Positions 27,222 to 36,295 of a stretch of 64,000 bases of DNA are shown in pieces (position 1 is the stretch's first letter; each line of letters opens with the position of its first letter). This DNA is from Streptomyces diastaticus subsp. diastaticus (GTDB taxonomy: Bacteria; Actinomycetota; Actinomycetes; Streptomycetales; Streptomycetaceae). The notes beneath the pieces were generated by a model that searched no databases, was not told the origin of the DNA, and worked only from the letters and a program-made list of their open reading frames with translations. The DNA is taken from contig NZ_BLLN01000005.1 of assembly GCF_011170125.1 (NCBI RefSeq), forward strand, positions 1,984,001-2,048,000. Reading direction: 5' to 3'. The translations under genes were made by a program, and so were the position numbers.

Positions 27222-28352
27222 GTGTCGGGCAGATGGAGGGCCGCGGCGACCGCGGCCCTGGCGGCGATGGCGCTGGGAGCGGCACCGGGGGCTCCGGCGG
27301 CCCCCGATCCGGCGGGCGGCAGCCCCGCCCAGCTGCTGACGGAGCTTCAGCGGCTCCACCGGGAGCTGGGCGAGGCGACCGAGACGTATCAGGCGACCGC
27401 CCGGACCCTCGCCGAGCGTCGCGCCCGCAACAAGCGTCTCGGTACCGGTCTGGCCAAGGCCAGGATCGCGCTGGCCGAGGGGCGGGACGCGGCGGGGCAG
27501 CTGGCGCGGCGGCAGTACCAGGGCGTCGTGGAGGTCCCCCCCACACTCCGGCTGCTGCTGGCCGCCGACGCGCAGGGCGCCCTCGACCAGGAGCACGTGC
27601 TGCGCCGGGCCGCCCGTGACCGGGTGGCGACGGTGCGGCGGCTGGCCGTCGCCGAGCGGCGTGCCTCGGGGCTGGCCCGCGAGGCGCGGGCGGCCCTCGA
27701 CGAGGAGCAGGTCCTGGCGGCCCGGCAGCGCGGCCAGCACCGGGCGGCACGAAAGAAGCTGGACGAGGTGACGGCGCTGGTCTCCTCCCTCTCCCCGGAC
27801 CAGCTCGCCGAGGTGGACGGGCTGGAGGCGGAACGCGGCGAGGAGGCCCGGCGGGACCTGGTCGCGGCCGGCGGCCTCAGCTCGGCCTCCGCGGCGCCGA
27901 CCCGGCGCGGGGAGCGGGCGGTGCGGTTCGCGGTGGACCAGATCGGCAAGCCGTACGTGTGGGGCGCCGAGGGCCCGGACTCCTACGACTGCTCGGGACT
28001 GACCCAGCGGGCCTGGGCGTCGGCGGGCACCGGGGTACCGCGCACCAGCCAGGAGCAGTGGGCCGGACTGGACCGGGTCCCGCTGCGCGAACTGCGCCCC
28101 GGCGACCTGGTCGTGTACTTCCCCGAGGCCACCCACGTCGCCCTCTACCTAGGCGACGGCCTGGTCGTCCACGCCCCCCGCCCCGGCGCCGACGTCAAGG
28201 TCTCCCCCGTCGCAGCAAACCCGGTCCTCGGCGCGGTCCGCCCCGACCCGGACGGCCCCCCGGTCCCGGAGTACGAGCCGCCGGCCCTGCCGGAGGGGGC
28301 GCGCGACGGGGCGGACACGGGGTACGCCGAGGAGACGGCGCCGGAGGGCTGA
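27222..28352 (+). CDS. Secreted NlpC/P60 (C40) peptidoglycan hydrolase
   Basis: A 376-residue secreted endopeptidase. The signal peptide is residues about 1-28 (AAATAALAAMALGAAPGAPA). A long helical coiled-coil region follows (about 35-210, LQRLHRELGEATETYQATAR). The C-terminal NlpC/P60 domain has catalytic Cys in SYDCSGLTQRAW and His in ATHVALYLGDGLVVHAP. It is predicted to cleave D-Glu-meso-DAP type bonds in wall peptides. GTG 27222 has GGGAGG seven bases upstream. The acidic C-terminal tail is unstructured. Confidence 0.92.
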   Translation: MSGRWRAAATAALAAMALGAAPGAPAAPDPAGGSPAQLLTELQRLHRELGEATETYQATARTLAERRARNKRLGTGLAKARIALAEGRDAAGQLARRQYQGVVEVPPTLRLLLAADAQGALDQEHVLRRAARDRVATVRRLAVAERRASGLAREARAALDEEQVLAARQRGQHRAARKKLDEVTALVSSLSPDQLAEVDGLEAERGEEARRDLVAAGGLSSASAAPTRRGERAVRFAVDQIGKPYVWGAEGPDSYDCSGLTQRAWASAGTGVPRTSQEQWAGLDRVPLRELRPGDLVVYFPEATHVALYLGDGLVVHAPRPGADVKVSPVAANPVLGAVRPDPDGPPVPEYEPPALPEGARDGADTGYAEETAPEG

Positions 28353-28487
28353 GACGCCCCACGCCTCTTCCCGGCCGTACGTCGGGTGGGCGGGACCGGC
28401 CTTCGGCACGGTGGGTCGGCCAGCTCCCGTGCCGGGGGCGCGAGGGCGGCTCCGGTACCGGACCGCGGGACGCCCCTGCCGGCGGTC

Positions 28488-28780
28488 AGCGGGGCCGGCT
28501 TGAGGATGATCCGGTCGATCTCCGCGTGGAGCGAGCCGGCCGGCTTGCCGCCGCCGACCAGCCAGCGGTCCCTGCCCTCCTCCCCCTCGACGGCGTCGCC
28601 CAGCTCGACGGCCTCGCCGGGGGCCTGCTCCGGCGCGGTGGAGAAGACCAGGTGGCGCAGGCGCGGGTAGGTGTCGTCGGTCCGGCCGCGAGCACCGTGT
28701 CGTGGCAGGCGCGCCCTTCGAGCACGGTGTCGACACCCCGGCGGGCACGGCGGTCGTCCCGGAGGCCGGGGGACCCGCTC
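28488..28780 (-). pseudogene. Frameshifted gene remnant, unrecognised
   Basis: On the minus strand, one frame reads VDTVLEGRACHDTVLAAG and continues after a frame change near 28680 as DTYPRLRHLVFSTAPEQ, then DRWLVGGGKPAGSLHAEIDR. Across the second segment nearly every codon ends in G or C, the normal mark of a coding frame in this genome, yet no intact ORF of normal length exists. I take it as a decayed fragment of about 95 residues; parent family not recognised. The rest of the 28353-28863 gap holds only a terminator. Confidence 0.45.
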
Positions 28781-28803
28781 GGCACCGGCCCTGAGGTACG
28801 CCG

Positions 28804-28839
28804 GGAGCCGCCCCCCGGGACGTTCCGGTGGGCGGCTCC
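28804..28839 (-). terminator. Stem-loop at the end of the conservon operon
   Basis: GGAGCCGCCC (28804-28813) pairs perfectly over 10 bp with GGGCGGCTCC (28830-28839). It lies 25 bases past the monooxygenase stop. Confidence 0.6.
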
Positions 28840-28863
28840 TCGCGTGGTGCCCGGGTGCTCGGG

Positions 28864-30108
28864 TCAGGCGGCGTCCGCCTGGGCCACCTCGGCCAGGTAC
28901 GCCTCCGTCTTCTCCGGGTCGAAGAAGAAGTTCTCGAAGTCGGCCGGGTTGTCGAAACCGTTGGCGAAGCGGTCGGCGACCTGCTGGTACCTCATGCCGG
29001 AGCCGATCAGCTTCAGCACGTGCTCCGGCGCGGTGCCGAGCATGGCGTTGGTCCACTTCACGACGTGCCGGGCGGTCTCCCAGTAACCGTCGAAGGTGGC
29101 CTGCATCCACTCCTCGTCGAACGGGCGGTCACCGCGTTCGAGGATCGAGGAGAGGTAGGAGGCGGCGCACTTGGAGGCCGAGTTGGAGCCCTGTCCGGTG
29201 ACCGGGTCGTTGGCGACGACCACGTCCGCCACGCCGAGGACCAGGCCGCCCGAGGGGAGGCGGCCGACCGGCTTGCGGACGGTCGGGGCGTACCGGCCGG
29301 CCAGCGTGCCGCCGGCGTCGGTCAGCTCGACCTGGGTGGAGCGCGCGTACTCCCAGGGCAGGAACTTCTCCAGCAGCTCCAGGGTGAGCGCCAGGTGTTC
29401 GGAGGGGTCCTTGACGCCCTGGAAGGCGTCGAGGGGTCCGCCGGGTATGCCCTCCCAGAACAGGATGTCGGCCCGTCCGGAGAGGGTGTACGTCGGCATG
29501 ACGAAGAGTTCGCCGACACCGGGCACCAGGTTGCAGCGGACCGCGTCGAACTCCGGGTGCTCGGGGCGCGGGCCCATACCGTGCACGTAGGCCACGGACA
29601 GGGCGCGCTGCGGGGTGCTGAACGGGGAGCGCTCGGCGTCCCGCTCGAACATGGAGACCAGTTCGCCCTTGCCCGCGGAGACCATGACCAGGTCGTAGGC
29701 GCGGGCGAAGTAGTCGAGGTCGGAGACGGCGGCGCCGTGGATGACGACCTGTCCGCCGCGCTCGGCGAAGGTCTCCATCCAGCCGGCCATCTTCACCCGC
29801 TGGTCCACCGACTGGGCGTGGCCGTCGAGCATGCCGACCCAGTCCACGGCGCGCGAGGAGTCGGGGGCGGCCACGGAGACGCCGAGTCCCTTGATCTTCG
29901 GGGCCTGGGACTCCCAGAAGTTGGCCTGTATGTCCCGCTCGTGCTGGAGGGCGGTGTGGAACATGCACTGGGTCGACATGACCCGTCCGGTCCGGATCTC
30001 GTCCGCGGTGCGGTTCGACATGAGGGTGACCTCGTAGCCGTTCGCCTGGAGCCCCAGGGCGAGCTGGAGCCCGGACTGGCCGGCTCCGACGATCAGTATT
30101 CTCCGCAT
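28864..30108 (-). CDS. StyA-like FAD-dependent monooxygenase (styrene/indole monooxygenase family)
   Basis: A 414-residue flavoprotein. The N-terminal Rossmann motif RRILIVGAGQSGLQLALGLQ binds FAD; the C-terminal VVVANDPVTGQGSNSASKCA is the second FAD motif of styrene monooxygenase-type enzymes. RTGRVMSTQCMFHTALQHER also fits the family. These enzymes take reduced FAD from a separate reductase; none is encoded nearby. ATG 30108 has AAGGAG upstream. It follows cvnD by 57 bases on the same strand; conservons commonly end in an oxidative enzyme (often a P450), so it is likely the effector-end gene of this operon. Confidence 0.87.
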   Translation of the reverse strand: MRRILIVGAGQSGLQLALGLQANGYEVTLMSNRTADEIRTGRVMSTQCMFHTALQHERDIQANFWESQAPKIKGLGVSVAAPDSSRAVDWVGMLDGHAQSVDQRVKMAGWMETFAERGGQVVIHGAAVSDLDYFARAYDLVMVSAGKGELVSMFERDAERSPFSTPQRALSVAYVHGMGPRPEHPEFDAVRCNLVPGVGELFVMPTYTLSGRADILFWEGIPGGPLDAFQGVKDPSEHLALTLELLEKFLPWEYARSTQVELTDAGGTLAGRYAPTVRKPVGRLPSGGLVLGVADVVVANDPVTGQGSNSASKCAASYLSSILERGDRPFDEEWMQATFDGYWETARHVVKWTNAMLGTAPEHVLKLIGSGMRYQQVADRFANGFDNPADFENFFFDPEKTEAYLAEVAQADAA

Positions 30109-30165
30109 GGCGGGTTCTCCTTGCGTCGCGCGCGCCGCGGCTGCTCCGCCGCGGCGCGCCTGCTG

Positions 30166-30792
30166 CTATTCCGGGGTGACGTCGAGCGCGTGGCCGACCA
30201 GCGCGAGCAGCGTCTCGACGGCCGAGACCCGCATGCGGGCGTCCATGACGATCACAGGGATCTGCGGCGGCACTGTCAAGGCCTCCCGCACGTCATCGGG
30301 CTCGAACTTGGTACTCCCGTCGAAGTGGTTGACGGCGACGACGTACGGCAGCCCGCAGCTCTCGAAGTAGTCGAGGGCCGGGAAGCAGTCGGAGAGCCGC
30401 CGGGTGTCGGCGAGGACCACGGCGCCGATGGCGCCGCGCACCAGGTCGTCCCACATGAACCAGAACCGCTGCTGCCCCGGTGTGCCGAACAGGTACAGGA
30501 CCAGGTCGTCGTCGAGGGTGATGCGGCCGAAGTCCATGGCGACGGTGGTCGTCGTCTTGTCCGGTGTCTCGGTGAGGTCGTCGGTCTCCTCGCTGGCCTG
30601 CGTCATCAACGCCTCGGTCTGCAGGGGAGTGATCTCCGAGACCGTCGTGACGAGCGTCGTCTTGCCGACACCGAAACCGCCCGCCACCACGATCTTGGTG
30701 GCTATGGGGGCCCGGGTCTTGTCCCGCTGCCACGGCTGGAGGGTCTCCTCCGACTCGTCGGCGGGGAGGAGGTCAGAGACGGCGGAGTCCAT
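30166..30792 (-). CDS. cvnD: Conservon small GTP-binding protein CvnD
   Basis: A 208-residue Ras-like GTPase: P-loop VAGGFGVGKTTLV, switch II/G3 LFGTPGQQRFWF, and G4-like VAVNHFDG (NHFD instead of NKxD, typical of CvnD). It is thought to form a membrane-associated, G-protein-like complex with CvnA, CvnB and CvnC. The start at 30792 lies 20 bases inside cvnC, giving tight translational coupling. Confidence 0.95.
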   Translation of the reverse strand: MDSAVSDLLPADESEETLQPWQRDKTRAPIATKIVVAGGFGVGKTTLVTTVSEITPLQTEALMTQASEETDDLTETPDKTTTTVAMDFGRITLDDDLVLYLFGTPGQQRFWFMWDDLVRGAIGAVVLADTRRLSDCFPALDYFESCGLPYVVAVNHFDGSTKFEPDDVREALTVPPQIPVIVMDARMRVSAVETLLALVGHALDVTPE

Positions 30793-31174
30793 TCAGCACC
30801 CTTTCGAGCAGTGCGCGATCGGGCTGGCCCGGGCCGTGCCCGTTGCCGTACACGCGGATCTTTCCCTGATCGGCGAGGTCGCTCAGGAGCACCCTCACCA
30901 CGCCGAGCGGCATCTTCAGCAGCGCCGCGATCTCCGCGACGGTGCGCATGCGGCGGCAGAGCGCCACGATCGCCTGCGTCTCGGGCATGATCCGGGCCAG
31001 GCCGAAGGTGCCGTTCGGCAGTTCCTTGCGCTCCTCGGGTGCCTCCAGAGCGGCGACGAAGGTCTCCACGAGCAGGACGTGCCCGAACCGTGTGCGCCCG
31101 CCGGTCAGTGAGTACGGGCGGACGCGGCCGGGTTTGCGGTCCCCGCCCCGGCGGGGCAACTTGGCGGTGCTCAC
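30773..31174 (-). CDS. cvnC: Conservon DUF742 protein CvnC
   Basis: A 133-residue DUF742 protein: RPYSLTGGRTR at the N-terminus, PETQAIVALCRRMRTVAEIAA, and a winged-helix-like LKMPLGVVRVLLSDLADQG. It is a component of the conservon complex between the roadblock protein and the GTPase. GTG 31174 overlaps the cvnB stop (GTGA). Confidence 0.94.
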   Translation of the reverse strand: MSTAKLPRRGGDRKPGRVRPYSLTGGRTRFGHVLLVETFVAALEAPEERKELPNGTFGLARIMPETQAIVALCRRMRTVAEIAALLKMPLGVVRVLLSDLADQGKIRVYGNGHGPGQPDRALLERVLNGLRRL

Positions 31175-31671
31175 TTGGCGCTCTCCATCGACTGGCGAAG
31201 TTCACTGCGGAGTTCGGGGGTGAGCACGTGCCCGGCCCGGCCCACGAACAGCGCCATGTGGTAGGCGACGACGTTCATGTCGCAGTCGGGGGTGGCGTGG
31301 ACGCCGAGCAGCGAGCCGTCGCTGATGGACATGACGAAGAGGCTGCCCTCCTCCATCGCGACCATCGTCTGCTTGACGTCGCCCGCGTCCATGAGCTTCG
31401 ACGCCCCGATGGTGAGACTGCCGACACCGGAGACGATGGTGGCGAGGTCGGCGCTGGAGCCTTTCGGACCCTGCGGGGTCTCTCTCTGCTCGGGCTCGTT
31501 TCTCCCCGGGTCGGAGGAGAGCAGCATCAGCCCGTCGGAGGAGACCACCGCGACCGAATTGAGGCCCGGCACCTCCTCCACGAGGTTGGTCAGCAGCCAG
31601 TGCAGGTTCCGTGCTTCTGAGCTGAGACCGTTCTGACGGGAAGTAGCGGATGTCGGACTGGACGCAGTCAA
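31171..31671 (-). CDS. cvnB: Conservon roadblock/LC7 protein CvnB
   Basis: A 166-residue roadblock/LC7 protein: LHWLLTNLVEEVPGLNSVAV, SSDGLMLLSS, and MVAMEEGSLFVMSISDGSLL. Such proteins regulate small GTPases, here CvnD. It starts at TTG 31671 with GAGG seven bases upstream, overlapping the cvnA stop (TTGA). The TTG start may limit its translation to coupling with cvnA. Confidence 0.94.
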   Translation of the reverse strand: MTASSPTSATSRQNGLSSEARNLHWLLTNLVEEVPGLNSVAVVSSDGLMLLSSDPGRNEPEQRETPQGPKGSSADLATIVSGVGSLTIGASKLMDAGDVKQTMVAMEEGSLFVMSISDGSLLGVHATPDCDMNVVAYHMALFVGRAGHVLTPELRSELRQSMESAK

Positions 31672-34600
31672 CTGCGAGCCTCCTCGGCTGAGTCCCCCTG
31701 AGCTTCACCGGTTGGTCCTGCCAGGTCCGGCTGCTCCGCGATCTCTGCTTCGACATCGCGGCGGCCGGCCTGGGCCCCCGAGTGGAATCCGCCGAGCCGG
31801 CGCCGCAGTTTCTCGGCGTCGACGCCACCGGCGCGCTTCTTCGGCGCGGCGGCCGGGGCGGTCAGCTTCGGGGTGCGCTTGGGCAGTCCCTTGTCCGTGA
31901 CCCGCTCGGCGGGTTCGGCGGGCTGCTGGTCGAGGGCCGGCCTGGGGGCCGGCACGGAGTCGGACGGGGCGGCTGCCTCGTCCGGGGTGCGCTCGTGCGC
32001 GTCGGGCCCTATCGCGTACGGGCCCGGGACGGCGGGCCCGGCGGCTTCGCGGGGCTCCTCGGCGGCGGTCCTGCCGCCCGCCTCCCGCTCGTCCTGGCCG
32101 GCCTCGTCGGCGGCGTCCGCCAGGTCCTGGGCGGGCTGCTCGCGGCGCGGGGACGGGAGGTACAGCTCCATCGTCGTCTCGGGCGACGCCTGGGCCTTCG
32201 CCTCGGCCGGGGCGGCGTCGGCGTCAGGGCCCGCGTCGGCGTCCGCCTCGCCGCTCTCCTCGTCCTGCCGCGCGGCGGTGTCCCGGGGGCCCGCCCCGGC
32301 GTCGGTCGCCACCGGAGCGGCCTCGTCCCCGGTGGACCCGGCCGGCGTGTCCCGCGTGGGCGCGCCCGGCTCCTCACCGTTGGACCGGGCAGGTTCGTCC
32401 TCGGCCGGGGCGGCGGCCTCGTCGTTCTCCTCGCCCGGGGCGGCCTGCCCCGCCTCGGCCCGGGCCTCGGCCTCGTCCCGGGCCCGTACGGCCCGTTCGG
32501 CTGCGGCGATGACCCGGTCGGTGGTGCCACGGGCCGGGGTGTCCTCGTCCGGGGTGTCCTCGTCCGGGGTGTCCCGGCGCGGGGCGGGCAGGACGTTCGA
32601 GTTGGCCTCGGCGTCCGCGCCGGCCAGCTGGACCGGGGCCGAGCCGCCGGAGGCGTCGGCGGAGGCGGGCAGGGTGCCCGAGGGGGCGGCGGCCAGGATC
32701 GACTTGGGCAGCACCACGACGCTGGTGACGCCGCCCTGCTGCTGGGTGCGGAGCTGGACGCGGATGCCGTGCCGGGCCGCGATCCGGGCCACCACGTACA
32801 GGCCGAGTCCGAGTCCGCCGTCGCCGTCCGGCTCGTAGAGGCCGTCGGTACCGACGCGGGCGAGGCGCTTGTTGAGTTCGGCGAGGCGCTCCTCGGACAT
32901 CCCGATGCCCTCGTCCTGCACGGAGAGCATCACCTCGCCGCTCTCCAGCAGCCAGCCGGAGACCTCGACCTGGGCGTCCGGCGGGGAGAACGAGGTGGCG
33001 TTCTCCATCAGCTCGGCGAGCAGGTGGCTGAGGTCGTCGGCGGCGAAGCCCGCGAGGTGCGCGTGCGGGGGCAGCGCGGAGATGCGGATGCGCTCGTACC
33101 GCTCGGTCTCGCTGACGGCGGCGCGGGCGACGTCGACCAGCGGGACGGGGCCCGCGTGGCTGTGGCCGTGCTCGGCGCCCGCGAGGACCAGCAGGTTCTC
33201 GCTGTGGCGGCGCATCACGGTGGCGAAGTGGTCGAGCTTGAAGAGGGTGGCGAGGCGGTCCGGGTCCTGCTCGCTGTCCTCCAGGTTCTCGATGACCGTC
33301 AGCTGGCGCTCGACGAGACCGAGCGAGCGCAGCGCCAGGTTGACGAAGGTGCCGTGGATGGACTGGCGGGCCCGTTCCAGGTGGGCGGTGGAGGCGGCCA
33401 GCTCCTTGCGGAGGGCGTCGCGCTCCTCGGCCATCGAGACCCGCTCGCCGACCAGGTGCTTGCGGTCGGTCTCCAGGCCGGTGAGCCGCTCGTGCAGCCC
33501 GGCCAGGTGGGCGTGCAGGGCGTTGACGGAGCGCACCACCTCGGCGAACTCGTCGTTGCGGCCGGTGAACTTGAGGGGCTCCTCGCCCGCCGGGTCGGCG
33601 GCGAGGCGGGCGGTGCCCAGGCGCAGCACGGCCAGCGGCCGGGTCAGCGAGCGGGCCATGCCCATGCTCATGCCGACGGCCAGCAGCAGGCAGAGGCCGA
33701 CGAGGCCGATCTGGACCTCCAGCGCCAGCACGTCCTCGTCGCGCTGCTCGGCGAGCTGCCCGGTGCGCGCCGCCGCCAGCGCGTTCTCCACCCCGCGCAT
33801 CTGCTCGATACGGGCGGTCAGGGCGGCGTCGACCTTGGCGGGCTTGAGCGCGGCGTCCTCCTCGGAGAGGGTCGGCGCACCGGTGAGCCGCGCCAGGTAC
33901 TTCTCGGCGGTGGTCACCTCGGGCCCGCTGACCGTGTTCCGGTACGAGGCCTTGTTCTCCGGGGAGGCGCCCCGTTCGAACGCCGCCAGCGCGGCCCGCT
34001 CGGCGACCTGCGCCTGCTGGGCGGCGGCGCTGAGCGCGTCACGGGTCCGGGTCTCCTCGGCGGTCCCGGCCTGGGTCTGCACGGGCAGGCCGGTGGCGGG
34101 GTCGATGCCGGTCTGCGAGGTGCTGCTCGGCACGGCGAGGGCGGCCAGCAGCAGGCCCCGGGTGGCGGTGGCCTGCTCGACGGCCCGGTCGAGGTCGGTG
34201 AGGGCGAGCCGGCCGGGACCGCTGCGGGTGGGGAGCTTGGCGACCAGCTCCTGCGCGGTGCCGTGGAGTTCGTCGATCGCGGTGGCGTACGCGTTGTGCG
34301 CGTCGAGGGCGTCGCCCTTGCCGGTCAGCGCCTGGCGGCGGACCGAACCGATGGTGTCCAGGGTCTCCCGCAGGGTGTGCGGGGCGCCCTCGCGGATCTC
34401 CTCGATCTGCCGGTCGACCCGGGAGCTGCGCTTCTCGGAGAGGCCGCTGCCCTCGGGGCGGCCGGCCGCGATGTACGCGGTGACCTCGTCACGCTCGTCG
34501 GCCAGCGAGTGGGAGAGCGTCACCGCCTGCTGGGTGAGTTCGGAGAACTCGACCAGTTCCTGGGCGTCCGTCGCCTGCCCGGAGGCGGCGACGACCGAGG

Positions 34601-34781
34601 GGACGCCGGCGCCCGCGACAGCGGCCGCGACGACCGCGACAGCGATGATCAGGCGGTTCCGCACGCGGGCCTTGCGTGCGGGACGGGCGGCGGCTTCGGG
34701 AGTCGGGGCGGAAGCGTCCGACTGGTTGCCCGTCCGGCCGTCCTTGTCCCGAGACCTCTTCTTCTGCACCGGTGCTCGCAT
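31668..34781 (-). CDS. cvnA: Conservon sensor histidine kinase-like protein CvnA
   Basis: A 1037-residue membrane sensor. It starts with a basic leader and TM helix (RLIIAVAVVAAAVAGAGVP-like region), then an extracytoplasmic nitrate/nitrite-sensor-like domain, and a second TM near LVGLCLLLAVGMSMGMARSL followed by HAMP. The ATPase domain has N-box HLLAELMENATSFSPP, G1 DEGIGMSEERLAEL and G2 GLGLGLYVVARIA. I see no normal H-box histidine, which suits its GTPase-system role rather than phosphorelay. The last about 330 residues are a disordered acidic Pro/Ala/Glu tail with DTPDE repeats. I chose ATG 34781 (MRAPVQKKRSRDK); an earlier start at 34967 adds a leader with no homology-like features. Confidence 0.93.
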   Translation of the reverse strand: MRAPVQKKRSRDKDGRTGNQSDASAPTPEAAARPARKARVRNRLIIAVAVVAAAVAGAGVPSVVAASGQATDAQELVEFSELTQQAVTLSHSLADERDEVTAYIAAGRPEGSGLSEKRSSRVDRQIEEIREGAPHTLRETLDTIGSVRRQALTGKGDALDAHNAYATAIDELHGTAQELVAKLPTRSGPGRLALTDLDRAVEQATATRGLLLAALAVPSSTSQTGIDPATGLPVQTQAGTAEETRTRDALSAAAQQAQVAERAALAAFERGASPENKASYRNTVSGPEVTTAEKYLARLTGAPTLSEEDAALKPAKVDAALTARIEQMRGVENALAAARTGQLAEQRDEDVLALEVQIGLVGLCLLLAVGMSMGMARSLTRPLAVLRLGTARLAADPAGEEPLKFTGRNDEFAEVVRSVNALHAHLAGLHERLTGLETDRKHLVGERVSMAEERDALRKELAASTAHLERARQSIHGTFVNLALRSLGLVERQLTVIENLEDSEQDPDRLATLFKLDHFATVMRRHSENLLVLAGAEHGHSHAGPVPLVDVARAAVSETERYERIRISALPPHAHLAGFAADDLSHLLAELMENATSFSPPDAQVEVSGWLLESGEVMLSVQDEGIGMSEERLAELNKRLARVGTDGLYEPDGDGGLGLGLYVVARIAARHGIRVQLRTQQQGGVTSVVVLPKSILAAAPSGTLPASADASGGSAPVQLAGADAEANSNVLPAPRRDTPDEDTPDEDTPARGTTDRVIAAAERAVRARDEAEARAEAGQAAPGEENDEAAAPAEDEPARSNGEEPGAPTRDTPAGSTGDEAAPVATDAGAGPRDTAARQDEESGEADADAGPDADAAPAEAKAQASPETTMELYLPSPRREQPAQDLADAADEAGQDEREAGGRTAAEEPREAAGPAVPGPYAIGPDAHERTPDEAAAPSDSVPAPRPALDQQPAEPAERVTDKGLPKRTPKLTAPAAAPKKRAGGVDAEKLRRRLGGFHSGAQAGRRDVEAEIAEQPDLAGPTGEAQGDSAEEARS

Positions 34782-35101
34782 TCTTGACTCGTCTACCCAA
34801 GGGCCCGGGTGACGTCCTGTCAGCACGAGCTCCCTTCCGGAACGGCTCTCGACCCTCCCAGTGCGTGTGAGCAGTGGTCGCGCATCGTCTGCCGGGCCAC
34901 CCGAAGGAGTGAACATCGACCGGGAGTTGGCGGGCAAGTCTCCCCCTCCCCCGCTGACGACGCACACGGGGCGCCGGTTGGACGTTACCCGTCCGCTTTG
35001 GCAGGATGCCCCGCCCCCGTGGAGCCAGAGTCGATCATTCCAGGGAAAACCCGGCGGCGCGGCCGAGCGTGCGTCACCTCCCGCCGCGGCCAGAGCCCAT
35101 C
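34782..35101. other. 320-base divergent intergenic region
   Basis: Lies between cvnA and the PP2C-like gene and should contain both promoters. I see no RNA gene, strong palindrome or convincing -35/-10 pair. The part at 34990-35040 (CCGTCCGCTTTGGCAGGATG) is GC-rich without clear boxes. Confidence 0.35.
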
Positions 35102-35953
35102 ATGCAGACTGTGCCGGTGCACATCGACCTGACAACGGAACCCGGGGCCCCGGATCACCCGAACGAGGACTACTGCTCGGTCGCGCTTCCCGCACTCGGG
35201 CACGGCGGTTGCCTCGTACTCCTGGACGGCGTCACACCGCCTGCCGGGGACGACGGGTGCGTGCACTCGGTGCACTGGTTCACCGCGCGGCTCGGCGGAG
35301 CACTGGGTGAACTGTCCGTTTCCCGCCGGGACATGACGCTCGAAGAGATTCTGGCGGAGGGGGTCGCGCGTACCGCCGAAGCGCACAGTTCAACCTGTGA
35401 CCTTTCTCACCCCCGGACGCCGCAGGCGACCGTGGTGCTGGCGCGCTGGGACGAGGAGAGCGTCCAGCACCTCGTCCTCTCCGACTCCACGCTCCTGCTC
35501 GAACGCGCCGACGGGGCGCTCGTCCCGGTCCAGGACGAGCGCCTCGACACGCTCCCCTCCCCGGTCCCCGAACTGCGGGCAGCCGTGCGGGCCCTGCCCG
35601 ACCACACCCCGTTGCCGCAACGCGAGGCGGCCGTACGGGAGTACATGGACGCCGTGGAGTCCCTCCGCAACACCGACGAGGGCTTCCACACGGCGGCGGC
35701 CGATCCCGCCGTCGCCCGGCTCGCCGTCACCGGCAGCACACCCCGCGCGGACCTCCGCTCCCTGACGGCGCTCACCGACGGCGCCACCCGCTGGGTCGAC
35801 CGCTTCGGCGGGACCTGGGCGGGCACCCTGGACCTCGTCCGCACCCGCGGCACGGCCCACCTCGTCCAGGCCGTCCGCGACCTGGAACACGCCGTCCCGT
35901 ACCCCCGCGGCAAACGCCACGACGACGCCACGGCGGTGCACGTGGTCCTCTGA
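35102..35953 (+). CDS. PP2C-like protein phosphatase domain protein
   Basis: A 283-residue protein with degenerate PP2C (PPM) layout: PNEDYCSVALPA, metal-site LVLLDGVTPP, HLVLSDSTLLLERADG, LTALTDGATRWVDRF and C-terminal HDDATAVHVVL. The key acidic residues (NED, LDG, TDG, DD) are in place, so metal-dependent Ser/Thr phosphatase activity is plausible, though the family also contains pseudo-enzymes. ATG 35102 was chosen over 35006, which adds a GC-rich leader. It stands alone, divergent from the conservon. Confidence 0.75.
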   Translation: MQTVPVHIDLTTEPGAPDHPNEDYCSVALPALGHGGCLVLLDGVTPPAGDDGCVHSVHWFTARLGGALGELSVSRRDMTLEEILAEGVARTAEAHSSTCDLSHPRTPQATVVLARWDEESVQHLVLSDSTLLLERADGALVPVQDERLDTLPSPVPELRAAVRALPDHTPLPQREAAVREYMDAVESLRNTDEGFHTAAADPAVARLAVTGSTPRADLRSLTALTDGATRWVDRFGGTWAGTLDLVRTRGTAHLVQAVRDLEHAVPYPRGKRHDDATAVHVVL

Positions 35954-36295
35954 GGCACCGGACGGCTCCCAGGGCCCGGCTCCGCCCCGAGCACGCTCGC
36001 CGTCCCCGGCGGAGCCACGGCCCACCCGGGGCCCGACCGCCGCTCAGGGCCACCTCCTCCCAGACGCTTACGAGCCGCGCGGCCCGGCCGGCGCTTGAGC
36101 CGCACGAAAGCCCGGCCGGCGCCCGAGGCCGTCGGTGACGGCCGGCGGCCGGGTCGCCGGCCGTGCGAACAGCCGATCGCCCCCGGGCCCGGCCCCGCCC
36201 GGCGCTTGGCACCACCCGCTCCCCGGCCCGGCCGGCGTGCACGGGGCCGGGCCGCGCACGCCCGGCCCCGTCGACGGACCAGCGCGCGGCCCCGG
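35954..36295. repeat. Intergenic GC-rich repeat cluster (GCCCGGCCGGCGC family)
   Basis: A 342-base convergent gap without a gene. It contains repeated copies of a core close to CCCGGCCGGCGCTTGAG (for example at about 36078-36099 and 36110-36125), plus overlapping inverted repeats. They resemble the ubiquitous Streptomyces intergenic element carrying a GGCGTTTGAGG-type core; likely transcription end signals or a mobile small repeat. Confidence 0.45.
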
